This document shows, in pieces, positions 7,180 to 14,199 of a stretch of 18,315 nt of DNA. The notes below the pieces were generated by a model. That model was not told the origin of the DNA. It worked only from the letters and a program-made list of their open reading frames with translations, and searched no databases. The stretch is taken from NCBI GenBank assembly GCA_934177025.1, contig CAKPPA010000003.1, positions 1-18,315 of the forward strand, written 5' to 3'. Origin of the DNA: an uncultured Clostridia bacterium. GTDB lineage: Bacteria; Bacillota; Clostridia; Christensenellales; CAG-314. Made by a program: the position numbers and the translations under genes. The number at the start of each line of letters is the position of its first letter. Within the stretch, counting starts at the first letter, position 1.

Positions 7180-7506
7180 ATGAAAGTTTTATCCAGCGAC
7201 CTCATTCGAGGGCACATCGATACGATCATACTCAGTGTGTTAATGGACGGGGAAAAATACGGAGTGGAAATCCGTAAAAGCATTGACCAAAAAACCAACG
7301 GGTTGTACCGTACCAACGAACAAACGCTTTACTCGGCGTTTCGCCGTTTGGAGGAAAACGGAATGATTAAAGGTTTTTGGGGGGACGAATTGCGTGGCTC
7401 AACAAGGAAGTACTATCAAATCACGCCGTTAGGAGTGGAGTACTATTTTTCCTCCAAAAAAGAGTGGGAAAACGCAAAACGATTGATTGACATTTTAATA
7501 GGTTGA
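7180..7506 (+). CDS. PadR-family transcriptional regulator
   Basis: Small cytosolic DNA-binding protein of 108 residues, the length of the short PadR subfamily (winged helix plus one C-terminal helix). Family marks are the N-terminal DLIRGHIDTIILSVLMDGEKYGVEI segment, LYSAFRRLEENGMI (recognition helix and start of the wing), and RKYYQITPLGVEYY. PadR proteins usually repress nearby genes in response to small molecules; the ligand cannot be told here. The gene has its own promoter and starts 6 bases upstream of prmA, so it heads this operon. In Bacillus the dnaJ-prmA junction has no such gene, so it appears to be inserted. Confidence 0.9.
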   Translation: MKVLSSDLIRGHIDTIILSVLMDGEKYGVEIRKSIDQKTNGLYRTNEQTLYSAFRRLEENGMIKGFWGDELRGSTRKYYQITPLGVEYYFSSKKEWENAKRLIDILIG

Positions 7507-7512
7507 GGGAAA

Positions 7513-8433
7513 ATGGATTATTTGGAAATTGCCGTAAAAACGACGACTTTCGGTTCGGAATTAGTGGCGGATATTTTGGAGGAAATCACAGGCGACGGCG
7601 TTAATATTACGGATAAAAACGATTTAAACGTGCCGACTTGGGATTACGAGGAGGACGGATTTCAGGACAGCTATCCCGAGGACGTCATTGTACGCGGATA
7701 TCTGAAACTTTCGGAAAAAGAGCAAAAATTACCGGAGATATTAGCAAGATTGGAGCATTTAAAGAAATCTCTGTCAGACATAGGTTCGTTAAACCTTGAA
7801 TTTCGGCTGGTAAACGACTCGGATTGGCGGACGGAATGGAAAAAGTACTATGCTCCGATTCCGGTTGGGAAACTGCGCATTTGTCCGGAATGGATTAAAA
7901 CCCCTACGCCGGAAGGAACGACGGATCTTTTGCTGGATCCCGGTTTGGCTTTCGGCACGGGGGAACACGAAACAACGCGATTGGCATTGCAGTTAATGCA
8001 AAACGTACCCGTAAAAGGAAAATCCGTTTTGGACGTCGGGTGCGGAAGCGGAATTTTGGGAATCGGTGCCGCTGCATTAGGCGCAAAGGACGTTGTAGGA
8101 ATTGACAACGATCCGCAAGCGGTGGAAGCGGCGCATCGTAACGTGGCACTCAATGCGTATGCTATGTGTTGCCAAATTCGCGCGGGCGATTTACTTAAGG
8201 AAGCAAAAGGTACGTTCGATTTGATTTTGGCAAATTTAACGGCGGATTTACTACTGCTTTTGTCGGAGGATATTTGCCGATTCGTACATGACGGAAGTTA
8301 TGTGATTTTAAGCGGAATTTTAAAAACAAAAAAGGAATTGGTAAAGGCGCGTTACGAACAATTGGGCTTTTGTCAATCGGAAGAATCGGCAGAGGGGGAA
8401 TGGGTCGCTTTGACTTATCGTTATTGTGAGTAA
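7513..8433 (+). CDS. prmA: Ribosomal protein L11 methyltransferase PrmA
   Basis: SAM-dependent methyltransferase that modifies lysines and the N-terminus of ribosomal protein L11. It has 306 residues, close to the usual 290-310. The N-terminal substrate-recognition domain (about 1-110) precedes a Rossmann catalytic domain marked by LLLDPGLAFGTGEHETTRL, the SAM-binding loop VLDVGCGSGILGIGAAALGA, the acidic residue of GIDNDPQAVEAA, and LILANLTADLLL. GAGGGA (7505-7510) precedes ATG 7513. It lies 6 bases after padR and overlaps rsmE. PrmA next to RsmE is a widely conserved pairing (yqeT-yqeU in Bacillus). Confidence 0.97.
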   Translation: MDYLEIAVKTTTFGSELVADILEEITGDGVNITDKNDLNVPTWDYEEDGFQDSYPEDVIVRGYLKLSEKEQKLPEILARLEHLKKSLSDIGSLNLEFRLVNDSDWRTEWKKYYAPIPVGKLRICPEWIKTPTPEGTTDLLLDPGLAFGTGEHETTRLALQLMQNVPVKGKSVLDVGCGSGILGIGAAALGAKDVVGIDNDPQAVEAAHRNVALNAYAMCCQIRAGDLLKEAKGTFDLILANLTADLLLLLSEDICRFVHDGSYVILSGILKTKKELVKARYEQLGFCQSEESAEGEWVALTYRYCE

Positions 8434-9172
8434 GAGGAGATTTTTTGCAGAGCAAATCGGTTCGGACGGTACCGTTGTGCTTACGGGGGAAGAATTTTAT
8501 CATTTAACTAAAGTATTGCGAGCGAAAATAGGCGAAGAACATATCCTTTGCGTAAACGACGGCAACGATTATCTTTCCCGATTGATAAGCATAACGAAAG
8601 AGGAAGCGATTTTTAAAATTGAAAACGTAGTAAAAAATACGGCGGAAAATCCTTATCGAGTAACGCTGTATCAGGCGGTAATTAAGGGCGAACGTATGGA
8701 AAACACGGTGCAAAAAGCCGTGGAACTCGGCGTTAGCGAAATTGTTCCGTTTGAAAACGCCTATTCCAATGCAAAGGCGGATGCAAAAAAAGTGGAGCGT
8801 TTTCGTAAAATCGTGTTGGAAGCGGCAAAACAATGCGGAAGGTCTTTGCTGCCTCAAGTACGCGAAACAACGCAATTTAAAAAAATTTTAGAGGAACTTT
8901 CCCTTTACGATGCGGTCGTTTATTGCAACGAATACGAAAAAGAGAAAAACTTTTTACCCGCCTTGCATTCGCGCGAAATTTGCCGTATGGAAAAAATTGC
9001 AGTAGTCATCGGAAGCGAAGGCGGTTTTTCGCCGGAGGAGGAAGCGACGCTACGTTCGAAGCAAAATGTTTTGTCCGTTAGCCTCGGCAAGCGAATTTTA
9101 CGTGCGGATACAGCCGTAACGGTGGCTTTGGGCGTTTTGGACGCTTATTTTGACGGGGAGATAGCACAATGA
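8426..9172 (+). CDS. rsmE: 16S rRNA (uracil-1498-N3) methyltransferase RsmE
   Basis: SPOUT-class (knotted) methyltransferase for U1498 in 16S rRNA, 248 residues. An N-terminal PUA-like domain (RRFFAEQIG, then EEFYHLTKVLRAK) is followed by the SPOUT domain with QAVIKGERMENTVQKAVELG, the SAM-loop segment VIGSEGGFSPEEE and VSLGKRILRADTAVTVAL. The last motif is usually RTETA, so RADTA is a small variation. GTG 8426 overlaps the end of prmA by eight bases and has no clear ribosome site, so translation is probably coupled to prmA termination. Starting there gives the expected MSKRRFF N-terminus. Confidence 0.95.
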   Translation: MSKRRFFAEQIGSDGTVVLTGEEFYHLTKVLRAKIGEEHILCVNDGNDYLSRLISITKEEAIFKIENVVKNTAENPYRVTLYQAVIKGERMENTVQKAVELGVSEIVPFENAYSNAKADAKKVERFRKIVLEAAKQCGRSLLPQVRETTQFKKILEELSLYDAVVYCNEYEKEKNFLPALHSREICRMEKIAVVIGSEGGFSPEEEATLRSKQNVLSVSLGKRILRADTAVTVALGVLDAYFDGEIAQ

Positions 9173-10413
9173 CGGTTTCGGTGTTTACGCTCGGTTGTAA
9201 AGTGAATCAGTACGAAAGCGGGCAAATCATTCGGCGGTTAAGGGAACAAGGATACGAAGTGATTCACGGCCTTGGGTTTGCGGATTGCTACATTGTCAAC
9301 ACTTGTGCGGTTACGCAGGAGGCGGAAAAAAAATCGCGGCAAATGATTGCTCGCATTAAAAAAATCAATCCTGCGGCAAAAATTTTCCTGTGCGGATGTG
9401 CCGTGCAAAACAATCCCGAACAATTCGGTAAAAGGGACGGCGTCTTTTTTTTGAAAGGGACGGCGGACAAGGAAGATATTATCAATCATTTAAACGAAAA
9501 AGGCTGCGGATTGGACGCGTTGCCAAAGGAGTATAGCGAAACGGGCAACTCCTGTGCGGACAAAATTCGTGCCACCATCAAAATTCAGGACGGCTGTAAT
9601 CATTTTTGCTCCTATTGCATCGTGCCATATTTGCGCGGGCGGAGCAGAAGTCGAAAAATCGAACATATCCTTTCGGAAGCGAGTGAAAACGACAGTAAGG
9701 AGATTGTGTTGACGGGAGTTGACATCAGCGCATTCGGTAAAGATACCGGCGAAAGTTTAAGCGACCTTGTTCTGCAGCTCGATCGCTTGGGCAAACGTTT
9801 TCGATTCGGTAGTTTGGAAACGGGCAGAATCGAGGAAGGTTTTGTCGATGCATTAAAACAATGCCGCAACTTGTGCGATCATTTCCATTTGTCCTTGCAA
9901 AGCGGTAGCGACGGAGTTTTAAAAAAAATGAATCGTCCTTACACGACGGAAGAATATCGTCGGGCGGTGGAGTTGTTGCGTAAAAATTTTCCGCATTGCG
10001 GAATTACGACGGATATCATTGCGGGTTTTCCGACCGAAACGGAGGAAGAGCATCGGCAATGCTTGCAATTCGTAAAAGAAATCGGCTTTTCCGATATCCA
10101 CGTTTTTCCTTATTCCGTTCGTCCCGGGACAAAAGCCGCAAAAATGCCGCAGGTAGCGGAAGAGGTAAAACGTCGCCGTACGGAAGAATTGTTGGAAGTA
10201 AAACAGGTTTTAAAACACGAGTTTGCCAAAAAATGCGAAGGAATCGAATGTTCGGTTTTGTGTGAAAAACAAAACGGAAATTACGCGGAAGGTTACGCGG
10301 AAAATTATTTAAAAGTGTACGTAAAAAACGGCACTGCCGATGAAATTTACCGAGTCAAAATCGGTAAAGTTTGGAAGGATGGTGTCATTGCCGAAGGAGG
10401 AGAAAAATGTTAG
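9169..10413 (+). CDS. mtaB: tRNA methylthiotransferase MtaB (t6A37 to ms2t6A37)
   Basis: Radical SAM methylthiotransferase with two iron-sulfur clusters, acting on t6A at tRNA position 37; 414 residues. The N-terminal domain has cysteines at C10 (TLGCKVNQ), C46 (VNTCAVT) and C77 (LCGCAVQ). The radical SAM cluster motif is C143, C147, C150 in DGCNHFCSYCIVPYLRGRSR. KEIVLTGVDISAFGKD and SLQSGSDGVLKKMNRPYTTEEY are typical of MtaB and separate it from MiaB and RimO. The C-terminus forms a short TRAM-like RNA-binding region (about 345-410). ATG 9169 overlaps the rsmE stop (ATGA), with GGGGAG at 9155-9160. This is yqeV in Bacillus, in the same position. Confidence 0.95.
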   Translation: MTVSVFTLGCKVNQYESGQIIRRLREQGYEVIHGLGFADCYIVNTCAVTQEAEKKSRQMIARIKKINPAAKIFLCGCAVQNNPEQFGKRDGVFFLKGTADKEDIINHLNEKGCGLDALPKEYSETGNSCADKIRATIKIQDGCNHFCSYCIVPYLRGRSRSRKIEHILSEASENDSKEIVLTGVDISAFGKDTGESLSDLVLQLDRLGKRFRFGSLETGRIEEGFVDALKQCRNLCDHFHLSLQSGSDGVLKKMNRPYTTEEYRRAVELLRKNFPHCGITTDIIAGFPTETEEEHRQCLQFVKEIGFSDIHVFPYSVRPGTKAAKMPQVAEEVKRRRTEELLEVKQVLKHEFAKKCEGIECSVLCEKQNGNYAEGYAENYLKVYVKNGTADEIYRVKIGKVWKDGVIAEGGEKC

Positions 10414-10754
10414 AAAAAGATTGTTTGTTTTGCAAAATGATTCGAAATGAAATTCCGTCGGAAATCGTGTACGAGGACGACAAAATGCGAATCATTAAGG
10501 ACATTGCGCCAAAGGCGAAAAATCACTATTTGATGTTTTTAAAGGATCATTTCAAGTATCTTAGCGAAATGACGCCGGCGCAGGCGGAAACGTTGGCGCA
10601 GTGCTTACGCAAAGTGAGTGAATTGAAAGAATTGTTGCATTTGGAAAACGGTTTTCGATGCGTCATCAATCAAGGGGACGATGCCGGCCAAACCGTTCCG
10701 CATCTTCACGTTCACATTTTGAGCGGACAAAAAATGGAGTGGCATCCGGCGTAA
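10407..10754 (+). CDS. HIT-family nucleotide hydrolase (HinT-like)
   Basis: Histidine-triad protein of 115 residues, the HinT/PKCI branch. These are small dimeric hydrolases that cleave purine nucleoside phosphoramidates and aminoacyl-AMP; the true substrate in the cell is often unknown. CLFCKMIRNEIPSEIVYEDD is the family N-terminus (C7 and C10 recall the zinc-binding cysteines of some members), and VPHLHVHILSG is the catalytic histidine triad near the C-terminus. The start is ATG 10407 behind AAGGAGGAG (10394-10402), overlapping the mtaB stop by seven bases; an upstream in-frame ATG at 10371 would lie deep in mtaB. It is the last gene of the padR-prmA-rsmE-mtaB run. Confidence 0.93.
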   Translation: MLEKDCLFCKMIRNEIPSEIVYEDDKMRIIKDIAPKAKNHYLMFLKDHFKYLSEMTPAQAETLAQCLRKVSELKELLHLENGFRCVINQGDDAGQTVPHLHVHILSGQKMEWHPA

Positions 10755-10874
10755 GGAGCGTTTTGAAAAGGGTTTTTTACAACTACTTGCGGGCAATTTT
10801 TCGGCGAATGAAAACGGAAGCGTTTCGATCGGCTTTTTGAAAGGAAATAACGCGAAGGAACCTTAACAAAATGT
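10755..10874 (+). other. Intergenic stretch before the rpsU promoter
   Basis: No confident gene or terminator. It is T-rich and holds only weak hairpins (for example TTG-CGGG-CAA before five T near 10790). A 25-codon frame starting TTG 10763 behind AAGGAG (10753-10758) is the only coding-like element and is described as a finding. Confidence 0.4.
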
Positions 10875-10902
10875 TTGACAATTACAAAAAAAACAGTATA
10901 AT
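10875..10902 (+). promoter_or_regulatory. Near-consensus promoter of rpsU
   Basis: TTGACA (10875-10880) and TATAAT (10897-10902) are both perfect consensus boxes with a 16-base spacer. A strong constitutive promoter suits a ribosomal protein gene. Predicted start near 10909 leaves a leader of about 36 bases. Confidence 0.93.
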
Positions 10903-10944
10903 AAAACTGTAAAAAAACCAGTTCCGGAAAGGAGGCGAAACACG

Positions 10945-11124
10945 ATGTCGGTAATTAGAGTAGGAGAAAACGAAACTTTGGACAGCGCTCTGCGCAGATT
11001 CAAAAGAAAGTGCGCGCGCGACGGCATTATCGGTGACCTCAGACGGAAAGAACATTATGAGAAACCAAGCGTAAGACGTAAAAAGAAGGCTGAAGCCGCA
11101 AGAAAACGCAATTCGAAAGGTTAA
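10945..11124 (+). CDS. rpsU: 30S ribosomal protein S21
   Basis: Small basic ribosomal protein of 59 residues, the usual length in Bacillota (57-60). The N-terminus SVIRVGENETLDSALRRFKR and the following CARDGIIGDLRRKEHYEKPS are the S21 signature; the tail is a Lys/Arg-rich run (RRKKKAEAARKR). S21 binds near the 3' end of 16S rRNA and helps mRNA selection. The ribosome site is a full AAGGAGG (10929-10935), nine bases before ATG 10945. The gene has its own promoter and terminator, so it is expressed on its own as well as lying in the conserved position after mtaB. It is short enough to be missed by length-filtered ORF callers. Confidence 0.98.
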   Translation: MSVIRVGENETLDSALRRFKRKCARDGIIGDLRRKEHYEKPSVRRKKKAEAARKRNSKG

Positions 11125-11133
11125 TTTAAAATC

Positions 11134-11166
11134 AACTGCCTGCCTTACGGCAGGCAGTTCCTTTTT
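11134..11166 (+). terminator. Intrinsic terminator after rpsU
   Basis: Perfect GC-rich 11-base stem AACTGCCTGCC (11134-11144) and GGCAGGCAGTT (11149-11159), loop TTAC, then CC and five T. It lies only 22 bases before the next start codon, so downstream expression by this route needs read-through. Confidence 0.92.
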
Positions 11167-11188
11167 CAACAAAAACGGAGAGCATGGT

Positions 11189-11563
11189 ATGAGGAAAGAG
11201 AAAGAGCAAAGCACTTCTTACAAAACGTACGCAAAGGAAGCGAAAAAGCGATTAGCCGGCGGATTTTGGGATGAAATTCGTCAAAACGAGGGGAAGTACA
11301 CCAAGGAGCAGGTTCGGAATCGGATTTATTCCAAAACTTACGAGGAGGACGAGGCGTTTTACCGCCAAGTTTGCGAAATTTTATCCTCGCCGGAAGTTAT
11401 CAGCAATCCGATTTACCGCTTGGCGGATAAAAAGATTTTGGCGAAAGCGGATGCCGACACGAAGGAAAAGTATTTGGCTCGTTTAAGGGAACGTTATATG
11501 CAAATGAGTTTGCGTTACGAAAAGGAAAAACAGGAAAAGGAAAACAACGGAAACAAAAACTAA
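11189..11563 (+). CDS. Hypothetical charged protein, unknown function
   Basis: I do not recognise this 124-residue protein. It is very rich in Lys, Glu and Arg, has no signal peptide or membrane segment, and looks largely helical. A central block, about residues 20-95 (GGFWDEIRQNEGKYTKEQVRN, then EDEAFYRQVCEIL, then NPIYRLADKKIL), contains aromatic and hydrophobic residues and may be a folded helical domain; both ends are low-complexity and charged. The start at ATG 11189 follows CGGAGAG at good spacing, and the gene has its own terminator, so it is very likely real. In Bacillus yqeY follows rpsU, but this protein does not resemble YqeY. No promoter is visible in the 22 bases between the rpsU terminator and the start. 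Confidence 0.8.
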   Translation: MRKEKEQSTSYKTYAKEAKKRLAGGFWDEIRQNEGKYTKEQVRNRIYSKTYEEDEAFYRQVCEILSSPEVISNPIYRLADKKILAKADADTKEKYLARLRERYMQMSLRYEKEKQEKENNGNKN

Positions 11564-11568
11564 AAAAC

Positions 11569-11610
11569 GGGAATGCCGAATTTTCGACGGAAAAACGGCG
11601 TTCCTTTTTT
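11569..11610 (+). terminator. Intrinsic terminator after the hypothetical gene
   Basis: GGAATGCCG (11569-11577) pairs with CGGCGTTCC (11596-11604) with one G-U pair. Inside, TTTTTC (11580-11585) pairs with GAAAAA (11590-11595) around loop GACG, with a two-base AA bulge. Six T follow (11605-11610). A strong bipartite hairpin. Confidence 0.88.
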
Positions 11611-11709
11611 GTTTCGGCCGCAATCGCTACAAAACGGGAAAGCGGTACAGAATTTCGGGAAAGAATTTTTATTATTTTCCCTTAGATAATGGATTTTTCC
11701 GCTATAATT

Positions 11710-11718
11710 TGTTATAAT
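11710..11718 (+). promoter_or_regulatory. Extended -10 promoter for yerC-pcrA-ligA
   Basis: TGTTATAAT (11710-11718) fits an extended -10 element (TGn plus perfect TATAAT). No good -35 is found 16-18 bases upstream, as is common for extended -10 promoters. A second TATAAT at 11703-11708 lies ten bases upstream in the same AT-rich tract and could give another start. The remaining bases 11611-11702 show nothing further. Confidence 0.6.
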
Positions 11719-11779
11719 TTCTGTAAAGAAAGTGTGAAAAGGTCGAATACGGAAAGATCGTTTCATTAAGGAGGAAAAA

Positions 11780-12079
11780 ATGGGGAATTCAAAAATTAAA
11801 TCGAAAAGTATCGATCGCCTTTTTGAAGGAATCCTTACGTTGAAAAACATCGACGAATGCTATCAATTTTTTGAAGATTTGTGTTCCATACCCGAATTGA
11901 AAACGATGGCGCAGCGTTTCGAAGTGGCGGAATTGCTGTATGAGGATGTGACCTATCATTCCATTTCCACAATTACAAAAGCGTCTACCGCTACAATCAG
12001 CCGTGTGTGCCGTAGTTTGGAGTACGGCGGGGGCGGCTACCATATGGTTTTGGAAAATTTAAAGGGGAAGCAATCTTGA
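11780..12079 (+). CDS. yerC: YerC/YecD family TrpR-like regulator
   Basis: Small DNA-binding protein of 99 residues related to the tryptophan repressor TrpR. The helix-turn-helix region reads DLCSIPELKTMAQRFEVAELL, then YHSISTITKASTATISRVCRSLEYGGGGY, which is the YerC/YecD hallmark. It lacks the context of a trp operon, and I cannot assign a ligand or targets. AAGGAGG (11768-11774) gives a strong ribosome site before ATG 11780. Its last bases overlap the TTG start of pcrA, so it is cotranslated with the helicase gene. A yerC homologue also lies near pcrA-ligA in Bacillus subtilis, which supports the name. Confidence 0.93.
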   Translation: MGNSKIKSKSIDRLFEGILTLKNIDECYQFFEDLCSIPELKTMAQRFEVAELLYEDVTYHSISTITKASTATISRVCRSLEYGGGGYHMVLENLKGKQS

Positions 12080-14199
12080 CGGATCAACTCAATGAACAGC
12101 AGCAACAAGCCGTGCACGAAATTGACGGTGCGGTTTTAGTTTTGGCGGGTGCAGGTAGTGGAAAAACGCGAGTTTTAACAAACCGAATCGAGTACATGGT
12201 GACGGAATGCGGCATTAAACCGTGGAATATTTTGGCAATTACCTTCACCAACAAAGCTGCAAACGAAATGAAAACCAGGCTGGAGCGGCGTGTGCCGTCA
12301 GCCGATAGGATGTGGATTTCCACAATACATAGCATGTGTGCAAGGATCTTGCGGCAGGAAGCGAATCTCCTCGGTTATACGGGGAATTTTTCCGTTTATA
12401 CGGATTCCGACACGGACAAAATTTTAAAGCGACTTTGCAGCGAAAAATTTCCCGACGATGACACAATGAAAAAGTCTGTCGGCTATCACGTGTCGCGCCG
12501 CAAAAACGAAAATTTAACGTACGAGGAATACGAGGAACAAAACAGCTTCGAAAAAAATATCACGGAAATCGTGGAAATCATGCGCGAGTACGATGCCCGA
12601 TTAAAGCGGGCGAACGCAATGGATTTCGACGATTTGTTTTACGAACTGTATCAACTTTTCGTGCGCCACCCCGACGTGTTGGAAAAATATCAGGACAAAT
12701 TTCGTTACATCAGTATCGACGAGTTTCAGGACACGAACAAAATCCAGTACGATATTTTCCGCCTGCTTTCGAAAAAGTACGGAAATCTGTTTGTGGTAGG
12801 CGACGACGACCAATCTATTTACGGTTGGCGCGGTGCCGACGTGCGGAATCTTTTGGATTTTCGAAAGGATTTTCCGCAGGCACACATTTTTAAATTGGAA
12901 CAAAACTACCGTTCCTCAAAAAAAATCCTAAATGCGGCGAATGCTATTATTTCCCGCAATCCCGAACGGTACGAAAAAAAATTGTGGACGGAAAATTCGG
13001 AAGGGGTGCGCATTGAAACGTACTCCGCATACAACGAAACCGAGGAAGCATATTTCGTTGTACAGCAAATAGAAAATTTGAAACGCTACAACGGAATGAA
13101 ATATTCCGATTTCGCAATCCTCATGCGTGTCAATGCGCTGAGTCGCACGTTCGAGCAACAATGCATGACGTACGGCATTCCTTTGAAAGTTTACGGCGGT
13201 TTTAAATTTTACGACCGGAAGGAAATCAAGGATTTAATTGCGTATATGAACCTTTTGGTCAACCCGCAGGACGACGAGGCGTTTGCACGGATCCTAAACG
13301 TTCCGAAACGCGGTTTAGGCGAAAGCACGTTGCAAAAACTGCGTGAGTTTGCAGCCGCAAAAAACACTTCGTTGTTTAAAATTTTGTACGACGAAAGTTG
13401 CCTTGCGCTATTTACAAAAAGCATTCGCGGTAAATTGGAGGACTTTGGCAGAATCTTTACGGACGTGCAAGAAAAACAGCTTAATTCGTCGTTAAGTGAA
13501 TTCACCGAGTACCTTATTCGCCGCAGCGGCTTAAAAAGCGGGCTTACGGACAGCGATGAGGATTTAAACCGAGCCATGAATATGGACGAGTTCGTGCAAT
13601 CGGTGCGGGAGTTTGAGGAGGCAAACGAGGGGGCGGATCTCGGATTTTTCCTGCAGTCCACGGCGTTGATGACGGACGTGGAAACGGCGGACAAAAACAA
13701 TGCTACGGATTGCGTAACGTTAGCCACGATACACGCCGCAAAAGGGTTGGAGTTTAAAACGGTTTTCATCGTCGGGCTGGACGAATCGATTTTCCCGTTA
13801 TCGCGTGCGTTGTTCGATGATTTCGAAATGAGCGAGGAGCGGCGGTTAATGTACGTAGCAATCACCCGTGCAATGGAACGCTTGTACTTAACGCGAACGA
13901 AATCGAGATTTTTGTACGGAGAGCGAAAGGATATGTATGCATCCCGCTTTTTCCGCGAGGTGGAGGAAATGACGCGGGCGGAAAAAGCACCGGAATTGAA
14001 GCCGAAAGTGGACGTCGGAATTAAAACAGAGGCAAAAACCATTGAAAAATTGCGCCCGGGAACAAAAGTTATGCACAAAACGTTTGGAAAGGGAATTGTG
14101 CTTACGAATCGTGATGGCATGGGGGACATTGCTTTTGAAAACGTCGGAGTCAAAACGTTGTCGTTTAAATTCGCTCCGTTGGAAATAATTGAAACATGA
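12076..14199 (+). CDS. pcrA: ATP-dependent 3'-5' DNA helicase PcrA (UvrD/Rep family)
   Basis: Superfamily 1A helicase of 707 residues for repair, rolling-circle replication and removal of RecA or stalled RNA polymerase. Motifs in order: Q motif and LNEQQQQAV, Walker A AGAGSGKT (24-31), Ia FTNKAANEMKTRL, II DEFQDTN, III VGDDDQSIYGWRGAD, IV LEQNYRSSKKIL, V ATIHAAKGLEFKTVF, VI EERRLMYVAITRAMERLY. The C-terminus ends in the Tudor-like domain (KVMHKTFGKGIVL, then LSFKFAPLEIIE) that binds RNA polymerase in Bacillus PcrA. It starts at TTG 12076, four bases overlapping the yerC stop, with AAGGGGA at 12062-12068 as ribosome site. Confidence 0.97.
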   Translation: MTDQLNEQQQQAVHEIDGAVLVLAGAGSGKTRVLTNRIEYMVTECGIKPWNILAITFTNKAANEMKTRLERRVPSADRMWISTIHSMCARILRQEANLLGYTGNFSVYTDSDTDKILKRLCSEKFPDDDTMKKSVGYHVSRRKNENLTYEEYEEQNSFEKNITEIVEIMREYDARLKRANAMDFDDLFYELYQLFVRHPDVLEKYQDKFRYISIDEFQDTNKIQYDIFRLLSKKYGNLFVVGDDDQSIYGWRGADVRNLLDFRKDFPQAHIFKLEQNYRSSKKILNAANAIISRNPERYEKKLWTENSEGVRIETYSAYNETEEAYFVVQQIENLKRYNGMKYSDFAILMRVNALSRTFEQQCMTYGIPLKVYGGFKFYDRKEIKDLIAYMNLLVNPQDDEAFARILNVPKRGLGESTLQKLREFAAAKNTSLFKILYDESCLALFTKSIRGKLEDFGRIFTDVQEKQLNSSLSEFTEYLIRRSGLKSGLTDSDEDLNRAMNMDEFVQSVREFEEANEGADLGFFLQSTALMTDVETADKNNATDCVTLATIHAAKGLEFKTVFIVGLDESIFPLSRALFDDFEMSEERRLMYVAITRAMERLYLTRTKSRFLYGERKDMYASRFFREVEEMTRAEKAPELKPKVDVGIKTEAKTIEKLRPGTKVMHKTFGKGIVLTNRDGMGDIAFENVGVKTLSFKFAPLEIIET

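Noticed and set aside
10371..10406. Upstream in-frame start of the HIT gene
   Set aside because: It would add 12 residues overlapping mtaB and has no ribosome site, whereas ATG 10407 has a perfect one and yields the usual HIT N-terminus.
10763..10845. Terminator after the HIT gene
   Set aside because: Several T-runs, but the only stems are 3-5 bases long; none is convincing.
11189..11563. Hypothetical protein as YqeY (GatB/YqeY-like)
   Set aside because: Position fits, but length and sequence do not: none of the YqeY motifs are present.
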